Source: Eremophila alpestris peregrina
Taxonomy: Eukaryota > Chordata > Aves > Passeriformes > Alaudidae
DNA: 64,000 nucleotides
Assembly: GCA_009792885.1 (NCBI GenBank)
Contig: WMCF01000021.1
Location: 2,713,713-2,777,712, forward strand
Direction: 5' to 3'
In this document: piece after piece, positions 1-12,100 of the stretch
Layout of the letters: the number at the start of each line of letters is the position of its first letter
Numbering within the stretch: position 1 is the first letter of the stretch
Made by a program: the position numbers and the translations under genes
Notes under the pieces: model-generated
Told to the model about the DNA's origin: nothing
Database searches by the model: none
Seen by the model: only the letters and a program-made list of their open reading frames with translations

Positions 1-1300
1 TGCTCTGAGGGGGCAGGCTGTGCGATAGCTGCCCGTGCTCAGTGCTGCTCCGTAATGAACGTTCCACAGCCAGCCCTGGGAGAGCTGTCCTCTCCCTCAC
101 TGCACATTAAGGCTGCACAAAAGCACTCGAGTGAGGAACTGTTGCCTGCCGGCTGCTTCGGTCTTCAGCAGCTGCCTCAGGAAGATGGTAACAGGCAAAC
201 TGAATTTCTCTTCCATTGCTGGCTGTTTAGAAGATCTTAAAGCCTTTTATTTTTTCGAAGATCTAGCATTAAATACATTTACTGCAATTTGTTTCCTCAG
301 TGGTTAAAGGTTACATGGAACTGGCACCATTGCTGTGTGGTTTGGGTTCTGCTTTTGGGGTTTTTTTTGGGTTTTTAAAACATATTTAAAGTCATCTCAA
401 GTATTTTTTGAAATTAATCCCGTGGTATTTTTGGTTTCATCTTTGTAAATGTCATCCTGTTTATTTTGGAGAGCAGTAAACCAGATCGTATGGCAAAGCA
501 GGCCTGTTCTGCTTGTCTGCTTTTGAGGGTCATGAGCTAGATACTGTAATTCAGCACTTCATGTATCTCTTTCTTCTTAGAATTTCATGCTGTTAATTAG
601 AGTATTTTGAGTAGTTATGGCACCAGCAGAAAAGAGTGTGATACATGCAGTGAACAAGGGTTATATACATCTGTAAAATGTAGTTGTGCTCTGTGTGTGT
701 TGAAGAAAAAAGATTTTACTGATTTGCTGAAAAAATTCAAACTCGTCATTTTTTGTTTCATTGCATTGTTCAACTTTTCATTTTCTGGTGAAATGATAGT
801 AATTACAATTATTTTTGGTGGGTGCTTATTAAAGCATGCTGTCATGGGGACATTGACAGTTCAGCATAACTGGAATTTTGCTCTCTTTTGTAACATGCTC
901 TGTGAACTCTGTTGTGATGACAAAATCCCAGCATTGTAATTATGAAAAAGTTTTTATTAACGACATTCCCAAATCTGCTTCTGCCTGTCCTTACAGTACA
1001 AAATGCTGGTACTGGAGTATGTTAAGATGTCCACAAGCTGCAAAGTTTGGATACACTTTAATGCAAATTATTATCTTTGCAGACCAAACAGTTCACCATG
1101 GAAATCAAATTTTCATCTGCTGCTGTCATTGCTTGTCTTATCTCAGTTGTATATTCTATATTTTTATCAAGCATTCCACAAATTTTTGCAAAGAAAAGCA
1201 AGAATTGTAGCAGTGTTCCTTGTTGTTGTGTTTTGCCTGGAGTTTTATTTGTGATGTTTTTGCTCCTGTTCCCTGTGTCACCACCCCCGTCCCTTTGCAG
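1..1300 (+). other. LONP2: LONP2 intron, 3' part
   Basis: This stretch is the end of the intron that precedes the first coding exon in the window. It is AT-rich and T-biased on this strand. It ends in a pyrimidine stretch and CAG acceptor at 1298-1300. Short open frames here show no recognisable protein similarity. I see no RNA gene or clear repeat. Confidence 0.8.
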
Positions 1301-1442
1301 GCGCACCTACGTGGGCAGCATGCCCGGCAGGATCATCAACGGCCTGAAGACTGTGGGGGTGAACAATCCTGTTTTCCTCCTGGATGAGGTGGATAAGCTG
1401 GCAAATAGCTTGCAGGGGGATCCTGCAGCAGCCTTGCTTGAG
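1301..1442 (+). CDS. LONP2: LONP2 coding exon: AAA+ domain with Walker B (residues 415-461)
   Basis: The acceptor is TTTGCAG at 1294-1300 and the donor is GTAAGA at 1443. The exon begins with the last base of a split codon, then RTYVGSMPGRI, the pore-loop side of the Lon AAA+ module. It continues into PVFLLDEVDKL, the Walker B element, where Asp442-Glu443 coordinate Mg2+ and activate water for ATP hydrolysis. It ends at QGDPAAALLE, a Lon-family signature just before sensor 1. Compared with the human sequence as I remember it, this bird has A-N where human has G-K after the Walker B leucine. The open frame runs past the donor into the intron, so the donor is set by the consensus and by the exact join to 7233. 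Confidence 0.96.
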
Positions 1443-2008
1443 GTAAGAGGTGGTAAACTGCAAGCATTGTTCGGGTTTTAAAAGAATTAAACTGGACTCG
1501 GAGGATTCACTGGACAAAAAAAGGCCTGACAATGTTTTGTTATTCACCTGCTGAGTTCTCACTTAGGTGGGTTTCTGTCAGTTCTTCGGGCACAATGCAG
1601 ATGCTGTCACATAGTGGCCAAGTAACCTATAGATCTCAGTGAGCTGTACTTGAACACAAGGATAGATATTGGGGTGTTTTCTGTATTTAAATAGTGTTCA
1701 AGCTCTAAACATCATTTATTTGGTGGACTTGAAGACATTGATTTTTAATGATCAAATGTTAGCTAAGAAAACTGTAGAGGATCTAGACAGTAACTAGACT
1801 TCTTCAAGACTTCCATTTCTTTCTTGGAATAACTTTAATATATTTTTGGAGCTCTTGATGGTACCAGCTTGTATTGGAGCTAAGCAGTTTACCCAGTGCA
1901 TAATATGGACTAGCTGCGTGTTCTTTTAAGAGCATTTCTTTAATTAGTGTTGTAATTAACTTTCTGAACTTAAATTTTTCATGTAAGTCACAGATTCCCA
2001 CTCCTTGA

Positions 2009-2053
2009 CTGATTATGGTGTGATGAGTGTTTGGCTGATTATGGTGTGATGAG
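2009..2053 (+). repeat. Short direct tandem duplication, 26-bp period
   Basis: The 19-base word CTGATTATGGTGTGATGAG occurs at 2009-2027 and again at 2035-2053, identical in both copies. It is a recent local duplication in a LONP2 intron with no evident function. Confidence 0.8.
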
Positions 2054-2624
2054 AGTTAGCTTTCCATGGGAGTCAGGTTTTCCATAAGTGCATTTTTTCT
2101 GAACTTCTGGCACTCAGACTAAGAAGTGAATGAATCTAGTTTTGAAGCACGTATTACAGTTATTTTGTCACAAGGTTTTAGAGTTGTCAAAGTTGATTTG
2201 CTTAAAGACACAAATAACATTCTGGAGATACAGTTGAGGATTTTGGTGAATGGGATACTCTTGGAATATTTTGTAAATCCCATCAAGTGTTGAGATGTTA
2301 TTAATTAGGTTAGTTGGGCTTTCAGGAGGCCAAAACTGGAGTGATCATGAAGAAGATGAATTAAGACCTGTGCCTTACAAGCACCATGTATTATGCAGCA
2401 GACAGCAGTAAGGAGTTGTCAGAACCTTCTTCCCAGCTTCCATTTTCTGGAGCATGACATGATATCCCAGTTCAATTCCTTCCACTGATTTGTGCATATT
2501 CACTGCTTTCATTCTAGCAGTTTGCTGGAGAGAGGAAGGAGCAAGTCCTCAGCTGTGGGGAGGAGACAAAGCATTGCCCTTCCCTGGGCTGTGTCCATCC
2601 TCCTGTGCCAGCGGGGATGGCAAA

Positions 2625-2690
2625 GGGGGGCGGGGGGAAGAGGGAGGGAGGGGCTGGCAAAGGGGAGAAGGAGGGAGGGGCTGGCACAGC
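2625..2690 (+). other. G-run cluster, potential G-quadruplex
   Basis: A purine-rich tract carries many runs of three or more G on the + strand, which is the non-template strand of LONP2. It includes a G6-C-G6 core near 2635-2647 and a repeated GGGAGGGAGGGGCTGGCA word at about 2643 and 2672. The run spacing satisfies the usual G-quadruplex pattern. Function is unknown. Confidence 0.6.
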
Positions 2691-5600
2691 TCAAGTGTTG
2701 AGCCTGCCAGGGCAGATGCAGCACTAATGCAATTTTTGTATTGTGCATGCTTAGAGATTCCTTGTATTGCTGCCTTCTCGTTTGTGTTCCCTCTGGCCCT
2801 GGGGACTGCCATGCTTCCTCTGTGTCAGCTGCACTGCTTCTGGCATGGCTCTGTACCTGTTTCAGTCAAAAGGAGAAGCATTAGTAAAAAAATACCCACA
2901 TTTTTGAGCTAGCCTGGCTTGCTTTCACAGAAGTGACATAGGGCATAATCCTGGAAGCATCTCAGTTGTCAGACCTGAGGTGTGGTAGCTTTGGTAAGTG
3001 GGGCTGAAAGTGATTCTGATAGTATTTGCCTACAGAGTCATTCTAATGACTCTCTTGACTGACAGCACTTAATGCTGTGATTTAAATATGAAAAATGCTC
3101 CTTAAATTAAGGTGTCATGAGCTCATCTGGATGCTGTATGACATTCTGCAAATGAAGTGTCAATTGACTTTCTACAAACGTCATTATTTTCTTCCTGCTA
3201 GATAGTGGAAAATTACTGTTTTGACAAGGCCAACGAGTTCTTTGAAAATCAGTGTATGAACAGGCTGTGGTTTGAGAGCTCTGTTTTGATCTTTGCATGT
3301 TAACATGAACTAGTCGTAATTTAAATGTGCTAGAAAATATCATGGCTTCACTTCTTCAGCTTTTAAAAATTACAGTTATGGGCCCTTACCTGTACATTTC
3401 TCAAGTGTGTAGTACACTTGTCTGGTGTGCATGAAGGGCTTCAAAGTGCAAAGAAAACAAGCAGAGGAGTGTAATAAATACATTATTCCTTGTAGTATTC
3501 CTTTGAGGGATTTTATTTACACTTTGCTGAAAATGTAATGATCTCTGTTCCTGAGTTTGCTGATACCCCTCCTGTCATTTGTCTTCTAGATACTTGAACT
3601 AAGCTGTCCTAATTCTAGTCAATGCATGAATAAAAATACCTGAAAATCAAATTTTTCTATTTAGCTGGCTGTTGTTTGATATGCAGACACAATGATTAGG
3701 GATTTCTTGGAAAGAGTGTTCCAATCATGAATCTAGATCTCTATATTAGTGTTAGTAATTTTATTAAACCTTTGCTGGGTTTTATAATTTTTTTTTCATT
3801 CTTTGTCCTGCAGTAGAAAACAATTGTATTTTTCTATTGTGTCATTGGTGAGGGGAAACAGATTTAATTAATACTTGTTTAATTAGTTGTGTTTGAATTC
3901 TGGGTACTTCATTGCTGCTTTGAGCTGTTTCTGTTTTCCATCTTTTAAAAGCACATTCTCAGTGATACCCAGCTCTGCTCCTGCTATGCATTTTTCCAGC
4001 TGAGGCTCATAAGGTTCACTTCCCACAGCCTGCCTGGGCTGCAGGGTTTATGTTAGCCCTGCTAATTGCCCATTAGCTGCATCTGGAGAAGTAATTGCTC
4101 TATTAACCATGGCTGCGCTGCTCCCCTGCCAGACCTCTGCATCCCTCTGCTGCTGGCTGAACATCCTGGAGCAGGTGCTTTACCTCTCCTAATGGACAGC
4201 TCATGGCTGCACATAATGGCTTCATTTTCATCTGCTGCTGTGGTGTCCGTGCTTGGAAAGCCCATCTGGAGTGGGCAGAGGTGGCTGTTGTGCTGAGAGC
4301 AAACAACAGCCAGTGGTCACCTCACTGCTGCATTTGCTGTTCACGCTGCTGCTTGTCTGCTAAGTGCCATCATTAAGTATGAAAGGCACATCCTTTATTC
4401 CTTAATGTGTAGGTGTGTTAAATTCTTGCTGTCCACAACAGGGCACATTCAGGAAGAAAATTGCCATCTCTGTGAGCTTGGTAGTAAAGCTTGGTGATTT
4501 CTAATTGCCAGATATGCGTTCAGTTCTAATGCTTCTGCAGAGCTGCTGCTTCAGTAAGACAGAATGTCTTCCTATTTCCAGTTACTGTTCATTAACAAAG
4601 GAATATTTTAGTCTAAATTTAGATGACCTCTGTTAAAAACAGAAGAAAACAGAAATGGATCCAAGTGCCTGATAGTGACTATTTGTATGCAGGGAAATGA
4701 GACCAGGAGCATAGCCAGGCAATTAAATGTTCATGGAATTTATTCTGGATTTTGTGGTAATAAAAAGCTGTTACAGAGAAGCCTTTGTATGCATGTGAGC
4801 TATCTGTCATAAATTAGCCAAGATATTTTGTGTACTGAATGTTCTTTTTGTACTTCATATTTCTGTATTAGTTGAATAGCTTGGAAAACTTCTGAACTTG
4901 AACGTCAGCACAGATACCTAACTGAAGAACAGTTCTGTTTGCTTTGGAAAATCTGTTTGAAATACATAGGCAGGGCATTGGTTTGTATCCTATTCTAAAA
5001 AACAGTTACCATGACAAAGAATTATGAGTCTGGAGGATCTCCAGCCCTTGTAAAAAATCTCAGATAATTCGCATTTTTAGATATAATCCGAGTTGGTTTG
5101 GATTAAGTTTCCTTTATCTTTATTGGCTAATTTTTTTTTTTGCATGTGAGTAGAGCATCAATATTTTGTGTGTCTTTGTAAATAACATTCTAATCACCAG
5201 CTTGGCACTTACCAGGGTTCCTGAGGATTTCTAGTTGCAGACTAGAAGGAGAATGAAACGTGCATGTAAATGAATGTGTCAAAATGCCAGCTTGGTCTGT
5301 CAGAATACGTTGTTTTTCAGCAGCTTTGGAATTACTTGCAAACACTTCAGCTGATAGACTGGGATTCTGTTATCAGTATAGAAAAAGGGGTTAAATTGAA
5401 TTAGGATTAGCTGCTTAAAACAGTTTAGAAAAATTTGCAAGAGTAGACTTTGAGTGGGAGTGGTATAGACCTGCTTGTTTTGAAGACAGTTTGTAGCTGC
5501 TGTGCTTGCATTCCCTGTTGTTGTGTCACCCCACAGTTCAGGGCTGGACTGGGGGCTGGCTGAGGTGAGGCACATCTCTGAATGATGCAGTAGGACTTGG

Positions 5601-7232
5601 CTTATCAGAGTACTTCAAGGCCTTTGCCTTCATTGGTAAGAGAGGGAGTAAATGACAGCAGCTGTTTGCTGAAGAGGGTAAGAAAAGCTTTTGAGTAGCT
5701 TAGAGCCAGTGCACAATGGCATTCATTGAGTTCCAGCCCTCAGTTCAGAATTGAAGCTTATGCTTCAGTATGTTTTAAGATTTCACTATTAAGAGGTGAG
5801 TAGGTGAAGGTGCTGCTGGTAAATCTGTGCAGCACTTCAAAATAAAATCCAAATTCATTCTGCTTTTTAGGAAAGTCAGCTGTGTTTCTGGCATTCTGTA
5901 ATAGAAGGATTTTTTTTAGTTTTTTCTGATCATAAATTTTTTCAGAAGATTTTTTTCGCTTCTCAAAGCCTGAGGAGAATTTAAGAGTAATTAAAATTCA
6001 GAATTGTTTCTTTTATAGCTATCACAGAAGTCCTCATATTCAGTTGCTTTGTAATTATCAGCACTGTTCTTGGCTATCATTCAGGTTGTGTGCATTCATT
6101 TGGGTGTAGGCAGATCAGTTATTTTGACAGTGGTGTGCTGTTTCTCAGGAGATGCATGGCTTCCATTATTTGTGACATGAGAATTGTTCATGTTGGTGTA
6201 GCATTGATCATTCATCATTTGGGAAGGAGGATTGTGGCTGTGCTTCAAGGGGATGTGAAGCAAAGGTGGTTCACAGGTGACAGAGAAGCCAGGAGTACAT
6301 TGCTGTGTACAGTGAACAGTGCCATTTCTGCACTGTTAAAAACCACAAGACAGCATCTCAGCACCCTCGTGTTCCACATATGTATTGAGTATTTATCACC
6401 TCATCTTAAATCTAGGCAAGTGTTGCATTGGCTCACCTAAGTAGTACTAAAAGTGAGAGGAACACAAGACACTTATTGAAGCCCTAGTTGTACTTGTTCA
6501 GTGCATTTTTGAGCTTGGTCAGGCTGTGTGTTTTTGTTCTGCAGTGCTTGTTCAATTTTCTCTCAGTTGGTTTGGGACAAAAAGAAAAATGATTGTGTTG
6601 GGAAGGGCAGGGCTCACCAAGGGTCAGAGCTTGCCTGGGATGTCATGGACAATAAGAGCTTGTACTCCTCCTTTAGTAATAAAGGCTGGACAAAGCAGAA
6701 TGAGTGGGGCAGGTGATTTAGTGACAGCAGGTAAGGCTGGGATTGTGTTTGTCCCCTTGGTCTCACAAGAGAGATCTCAGGCTGGTGTGAGAGTAAGATG
6801 TAAGCTTAGAGTAAGAAAAGCTGGCAGCAGCAGGTGAGGATTGGAGTCAGGGATTACTTGGGAGAATACTCCTTGTTCCCTGGGACCACATGGGCTGCTT
6901 TTTCAAGGTTGCTGTGAGTCCTTGAAGGGCCACTCCACCATGTGTGAAAGGTCATGGAGATGAAGCTTAGGAGAGGTGCTTGATGGCTGGAGAAATGCTG
7001 CAGCACCTCTAGAAAAGTGCACTCATGGGGAAGTGACTTTTTGAACTGTACCTGTGATGTGACATGTAGTCACAAAGGAATCCAGGCAAGGCCAGGATTT
7101 AGTGATACCTAGAGTGTATTTTATTATGTAAAGTCAGATTTGACAGATCCAAGTGGAACATAATAACAATGTGCATATTTTATTTACTTCTGACTGCACA
7201 ATTACATCACTTCTGTATTCCCTCTTGTTCAG

Positions 7233-7383
7233 GTCCTGGATCCAGAACAAAATCACAGTTTCACTGATCACTACCTGAATGTAGCCTTTGACCTGTCCCA
7301 AGTGCTTTTCATAGCCACAGCCAACACCACAGCCACAATCCCACCTGCCCTGCTGGACAGAATGGAGGTTATCCAGGTGCCAG
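7233..7383 (+). CDS. LONP2: LONP2 coding exon: sensor 1 and arginine finger (residues 462-512)
   Basis: The exon starts VLDPEQNHSFTDHYL after the acceptor at 7231-7232 and ends with the first base of a glycine codon before donor GTAACA at 7384. It encodes the second half of the Lon ATPase core. VLFIATANT contains sensor-1 Asn492. The PPALLDRMEVIQVPG segment contains Arg504, equivalent to the Lon arginine finger that contacts the neighbouring subunit's nucleotide. These elements are strongly conserved across Lon proteases. The phase matches the flanking exons exactly, and nothing is missing. Confidence 0.97.
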
Positions 7384-7928
7384 GTAACACTGCAGGGCCT
7401 GCAATACAAGGCTGTTGCTGGTCCTTCAGCAAGGGGGGGTGTTTTTGCTGAAATGAAAAGCAGCTCATTCAGGAAAGCCTGCCAGGAGTCAGGAGTGCAT
7501 GGCTGGAGTCCTTAAAAGGGACAAGGCAGGATGCCTCTGCTGTGGCCTCTGTCACAAGAACAGTATTTAACATTGCACTCGGGAAAATTCAGTTCCAGAT
7601 CTGTGGTGGTACATGAATACATTCTGGAATGATATTTTCCTTCACTGATTTGTTTTATTCTAATGGTCTGTTGGCTGATGCATCTTTTTAAGATTCTGAT
7701 AGAGAAAGGGGTTTTGAACCACTAAAATTCTGGTTTTTTCACATGAAGTTGTGAATAGCCAAAAAGGATCATACCAACAGCCTTATAAATTATAGCTGGG
7801 GGAGGTTTTTTGTGAAATTCAATCAGGTGGAATTGTAATAGATTTTGACTGTAAAAGAGATTTGATTATATTGTAGTGTCTAAGCAAAAAGATCATTAAT
7901 AAATACATACTTTTTTTTTTTTTTGAAG
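7384..7928 (+). other. LONP2: LONP2 intron (545 bp)
   Basis: Short AT-rich intron. It ends in a long uninterrupted T tract (about 7912-7924) followed by a GAAG acceptor. AAG acceptors are less common than CAG, and the strong polypyrimidine tract probably compensates. Confidence 0.9.
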
Positions 7929-8055
7929 GATACACACAAGAAGAAAAAATGGAAATTGCACATAGACACTTGATTCCTAAACAGCTTGAACTACATGGTC
8001 TGACTCCACAGCAAATACAGATTCCCCAAGGAACTACTTTGGGCATAATTACCAG
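7929..8055 (+). CDS. LONP2: LONP2 coding exon: AAA+ alpha-helical lid (residues 512-554)
   Basis: The exon completes the split glycine codon and reads YTQEEKMEIAHRHLIPKQLE, then a glutamine-rich TPQQIQIPQ stretch. It ends in IITR, with the arginine codon split across donor GTAAAT at 8056. This is the helical subdomain that follows the arginine finger in Lon AAA+ modules, where the YT-x-EEK-x-x-IA pattern is diagnostic. The acceptor AG is at 7927-7928. The codons are AT-rich, unlike the GC-rich exons downstream. Confidence 0.96.
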
Positions 8056-9046
8056 GTAAATCTGTTCATTGCTTTCACTTTAACAACCTTCTTTTAGAAA
8101 TCACTTTATAAAGTGGTAATACAAATATGTGTTAATATGTATTGTCCTTAACAGCTTCAGCAGATCAACAGTTGGTAGTTTATGAAATGGCTCTTTCCTT
8201 ACTTCTTGTGTTCTCTGGAGAGATCCTTTCTGTAGAGTGCCTTGCTCTTGCTCTCCAGGTGTGGCTCACAACACTTGTGCTGACACAGTTGCCAAGGCCC
8301 TGTGAATAAACAGGAACACCTGAGGCTGGTGTGGCTGCAGTGTGTGAAGCCATAGCCTTGGCAGCAGACAACATGGAGTTTAAAGAACCAAGTTATATTT
8401 CTGTCATTTTCATACAAAAAAAAGGAAATCATCCTTCTTTCTTTTTCCTTGTGATTTGATGGGTACACTTGTCTAGATTTGGAATTAGGTTTAAAAAATT
8501 AAGATACATGGTTTTTAAATAGCTTCTATTCATTAGAAATGGGATTTTTGTTAGATGTGACAGCAAATGTATTGATCAGAACATCCTCTGAACTTGAAAC
8601 TAGCTCATTTCCAATGGAAAAAGGTAGTGGGATTCAATGAATTGAAGTATTTTATGACCAGTGGTACTGCCTGGTGCTTCTTTTTAGTTCATAGACTAAA
8701 ACAAAATATTCTTTTACAGCCAGTCCCTCAATTCCCAGTGAGCTATATATTTTAAGTTTTAAAATAGTTCATGCTTTTAATTTAAATGCATCTAAGTGCT
8801 ATTGGACATTGCTTAACATTTTGTGAAGGTTTGATACCAAGTGTTAGCCATGTCTTCCCACTCAGTCATTTCTCTACAATTGTATCAGCAACCACAATTA
8901 TTTTGATTAAAACAATTTTTTCCCCTATGTATCAAAGTAGCCCCAGGTTTTGGTACCCTTCCCATGCCATTGTAGGTGGCTGTGTGCTGGGTGGGGCTGT
9001 GTTTCCTTGGAGAGGAGCTGTGCCCAGCCCAGGCTGTCTCTCACAG
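8056..9046 (+). other. LONP2: LONP2 intron (991 bp)
   Basis: AT-rich intron with no visible gene. The last 150 bases become GC-richer before the TCACAG acceptor ending at 9046. Antisense open frames at 8925-9231 are shadows of the next exon. Confidence 0.88.
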
Positions 9047-9180
9047 GTACACGCGGGAAGCCGGCGTGCGCGCCCTGGACCGGCAGCTGGGAGCCATTTG
9101 CAGAGCTGTGGCTGTGAAAGTGGCTGAAGGGCAGCACAAAGAGGCCAAGCCAGATCGTGCTGACGTGGGGGAAGGAGAAG
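9047..9180 (+). CDS. LONP2: LONP2 coding exon: sensor 2 region (residues 554-599)
   Basis: The exon completes the split arginine codon and reads YTREAGVRALDRQLGAICRAVAVKVAEG. The YTREAGVR block is the sensor-2 signature of Lon, and Arg562 is the likely sensor-2 arginine. The exon then runs into a charged linker, HKEAKPDRADVGEGE. The donor GTGGGT at 9181 lies immediately after the first base of an aspartate codon that is completed at 17523. Without splicing, the frame stops a few codons later. The exon is markedly GC-rich relative to its introns. Confidence 0.96.
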
Positions 9181-12100
9181 GTGGGTAAATTGGACATGTT
9201 CTCTTAAAAAGGGAACTTCTGATGTAGTCACTAGGAACCTAATATAGTGACTTTTTCTACTGTTCTATTCTTCTTTAAGGACTCTGTTTTCAAATGCATG
9301 GCAGATAGTGTGACATTATTATTATTATTAATATTATGTACACTTTTAGAGCTGAATTATGACTTAGGACATAAGTTGAGTAGTTTCAGCCTGCTGAGTT
9401 GGTAATTGAGAAGTTCAGTGCCTTTGTTTCATGTCTTAGGCATGCAGTTATGATTTGTGTATGTCTTCCTAGGTTTTTTAATGCCAGTCTTTCTCTTCTG
9501 TTTAATAAAAAACTAAGCGTGGCTGTAGTTCCTACTAGCTCAGAACTCAATGTGGTTTTTTTGTTGTACACTAAAAAAATTGTGTGCTTCAAGGGCTCTG
9601 AAATCAGAATTGTTTTTATGTGCCTTTTAAGATAATTTTATTCAAAGTCTCTTGGAGCTTTGGTAACTCCTCAGCCTCAGTTAGTCTGGCCTTGTTTCCC
9701 CTGTGTACAGACAGTGTTTTATCATTCCAATCATCAAGCAGACTGAAAGAAAGCTAAACACAAAACTCTCAAACTGCAAAAATACCCAGGTGACTGCTTC
9801 AGCAGCAAAGGTAGGTCTGTCTCTAGTCTGCAAATAGGAGAGGAAAGGATGAGGTCAGGCCCATGATCCAGTTCATGTGCTGCACACAGCAGGTGACTGC
9901 TCCCTTTGCCATCCCCCCATGAGTGTTCCCTTTAACAAAAGTGAACATGCACACTGTGTTTGGTGAAGGATACCATGGAGGGTGTAGATGGCTGTGCTTT
10001 TGTTCCAGGCAGATGCTGTTGGAGGGTGCTGCTGTAGCAGCAGTTTCTGCTGGAGCTCTGCAGTGCTCACTGCAGCACTGGGTGTCTGCAGGAGCCCTCT
10101 CTGCCAGGTAGATTAGCAATGTGAAAGGACAAACTCCAAACCTCAGGTTGAACTTCTAAAATGTGGACACCCTTAGTCTAATACAATCTATCCAGCAGAG
10201 TGGTGTGTGTTCCATTAGTTTGTTTTTTGAAGACTGAAATGAGTTCAGGTGACAGGAAATTCTGCCAGTCTGTCAGAGGATCCTGGAATCTGAGAACTGC
10301 AGAATGGCTGCTTGCTTTGGCTCCAGGATACTCACAGCCTTAAAATACCAAACAGGGCCCTGTTGGTTTGATGTTCTGAAATATTCCACAATGTAGTTGA
10401 AGTGGAAAAAACCTTTAGGTTCTGACACCTTTACAGCTGGAATAGGAGGACCAATGAGGAGACTCATTATCTGTTCCTTTAAAACCAGGCAGCAAATGAG
10501 TCTCAACGGTGTCTGCCCCTTTCAGAGAGTAAATCCCAGGGAAGGAAATACAAGGGATATTTTTACAAGCAGTGGTAATAATTAGAAGGGTGTCTGAAGA
10601 AGAGTTTTACCCACAGTAAAAACTTACATAATTTGTCTCTGAGAATCTGTGTCTTGACAGTCTTTCAGCTTTACCTTGCCTTTTTTCCCTAGCTCAGTAA
10701 TTCCCTTCTGAAAATTAAATCTTCTTTTACCCTGCTGAGTTTTCCAAGATCACCCTAATGTCTGTGAAGGCTGTAATATAGGAAGGCTGAATTTGGCAGT
10801 GTTTACTTAATAAGGTTCAGCTTGGTTTTCTCTGAACATTTGGCTTGAGGCAGTGAGCTCTCACAGTAGTGGTGACTGAATCCCTGACTTGTCCTGCAAT
10901 TTAAATCAGCCCATCTACATTAAAAGGCAGAGGTTTTAAGACATATTTACAGTGCTTTCCTTTTATATTGTGTGTGTGTTCTCCACCTTCTGTGCTCTGT
11001 GGACTTTGTGCAGTCACTGACTTGTTGATGCTTCTGTGTTCTCTTTGGGAGTGCTGAGCCTTTGGGCTGTGCTGGCCCAGCTCACCAGCAGCAGGCAGCA
11101 TCAGGTGTCCTGCCTGCTGCACCTTTTGGATGGTCATTTTGACAAGCCATATATTCAGAGTAGATAGCTGCATCTAAAATGTGTTCCAGAGGTTAATGCA
11201 GCTGCTGAATAAAAAGAGATGTCATTCTGCTCATCAAGCAGCCTGGTCAAATAGATGAGAGGTAGGTTCAGAGCACAACTCATGGTCCTGCAAGATGAAA
11301 CACTTGATTATTAAGGCAAGTAACAAAAAGGAACTGTATTAGACATCTCAATCCAGTGAGAGAGTTATTTACCATGTTAAAATTAGCACTGTGCTTGTAA
11401 CTGAGGTATTTACACTGTTAAAATTATACACTGTTAAAATTAGTTCTGGACTTGGAACTTACCAAAGCGAAGTGAAAATAGCAGCCCAAGTGCTTCAAAA
11501 GGGGCAAAATGCTGGTGGTTTTGGTTGACCCAGTTTGGAGTTAAGAAAGAAATGAGCTGTGAAGAGTTGTCTTTGTACTTCTGAAGTGGTAACTGTCCAT
11601 AAGAAAAAGCTATGTTAATAAAAGGGAGTTTGAGGGACAGGTGTCTCTACAGTGAAACTTTGCTGTTATAAAGGCTTGTACAGAATGGTGCAGTCTGCAG
11701 AGTGGGTTTTATTTTGTACTAATACTGTGCTTACACCCTGGTGTGTTTTACAGTGCCATTTCCTGGGAGTGTGTGAGAGTAGGAGCCTTTTAAAAAATTT
11801 TATTTTCGTTCTGTCTGTTGGAAACCACTAAATATTGGAAACAAAGGTAGTAAATATCTCCAGATACTTGCAAGTTGATGCCAGCAATGGGATTTGTAGC
11901 CTAAATTGATTTCTTTGGCATTTTTCCCTCTTGTTGATTTGTGGACATTTGTGCAGTTGTGCATCATGATGATGAATTTTAATTTCATTTAATGAATGAC
12001 TCTGGAAGATTAGTTAATCAAGTTGTCATCCCTTAATAGTTTCATTTAGAATTATTTCTTGAAATGTTTTTTCTTTATCTCTATAATAATACCTAGAAGT

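Larger units (their letters stand above)
1443..7232 (+). other. LONP2: LONP2 intron (5.8 kb)
   Basis: Non-coding and mostly AT-rich. Visible structure includes a G-run region at 2625-2690 and a 26-bp-period direct duplication at 2009-2053, listed separately. Open frames such as 6090-6440 and 6526-6837 lack recognisable similarity and splice support. The acceptor of the next exon is at 7231-7232 after a CT-rich stretch. Confidence 0.85.
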
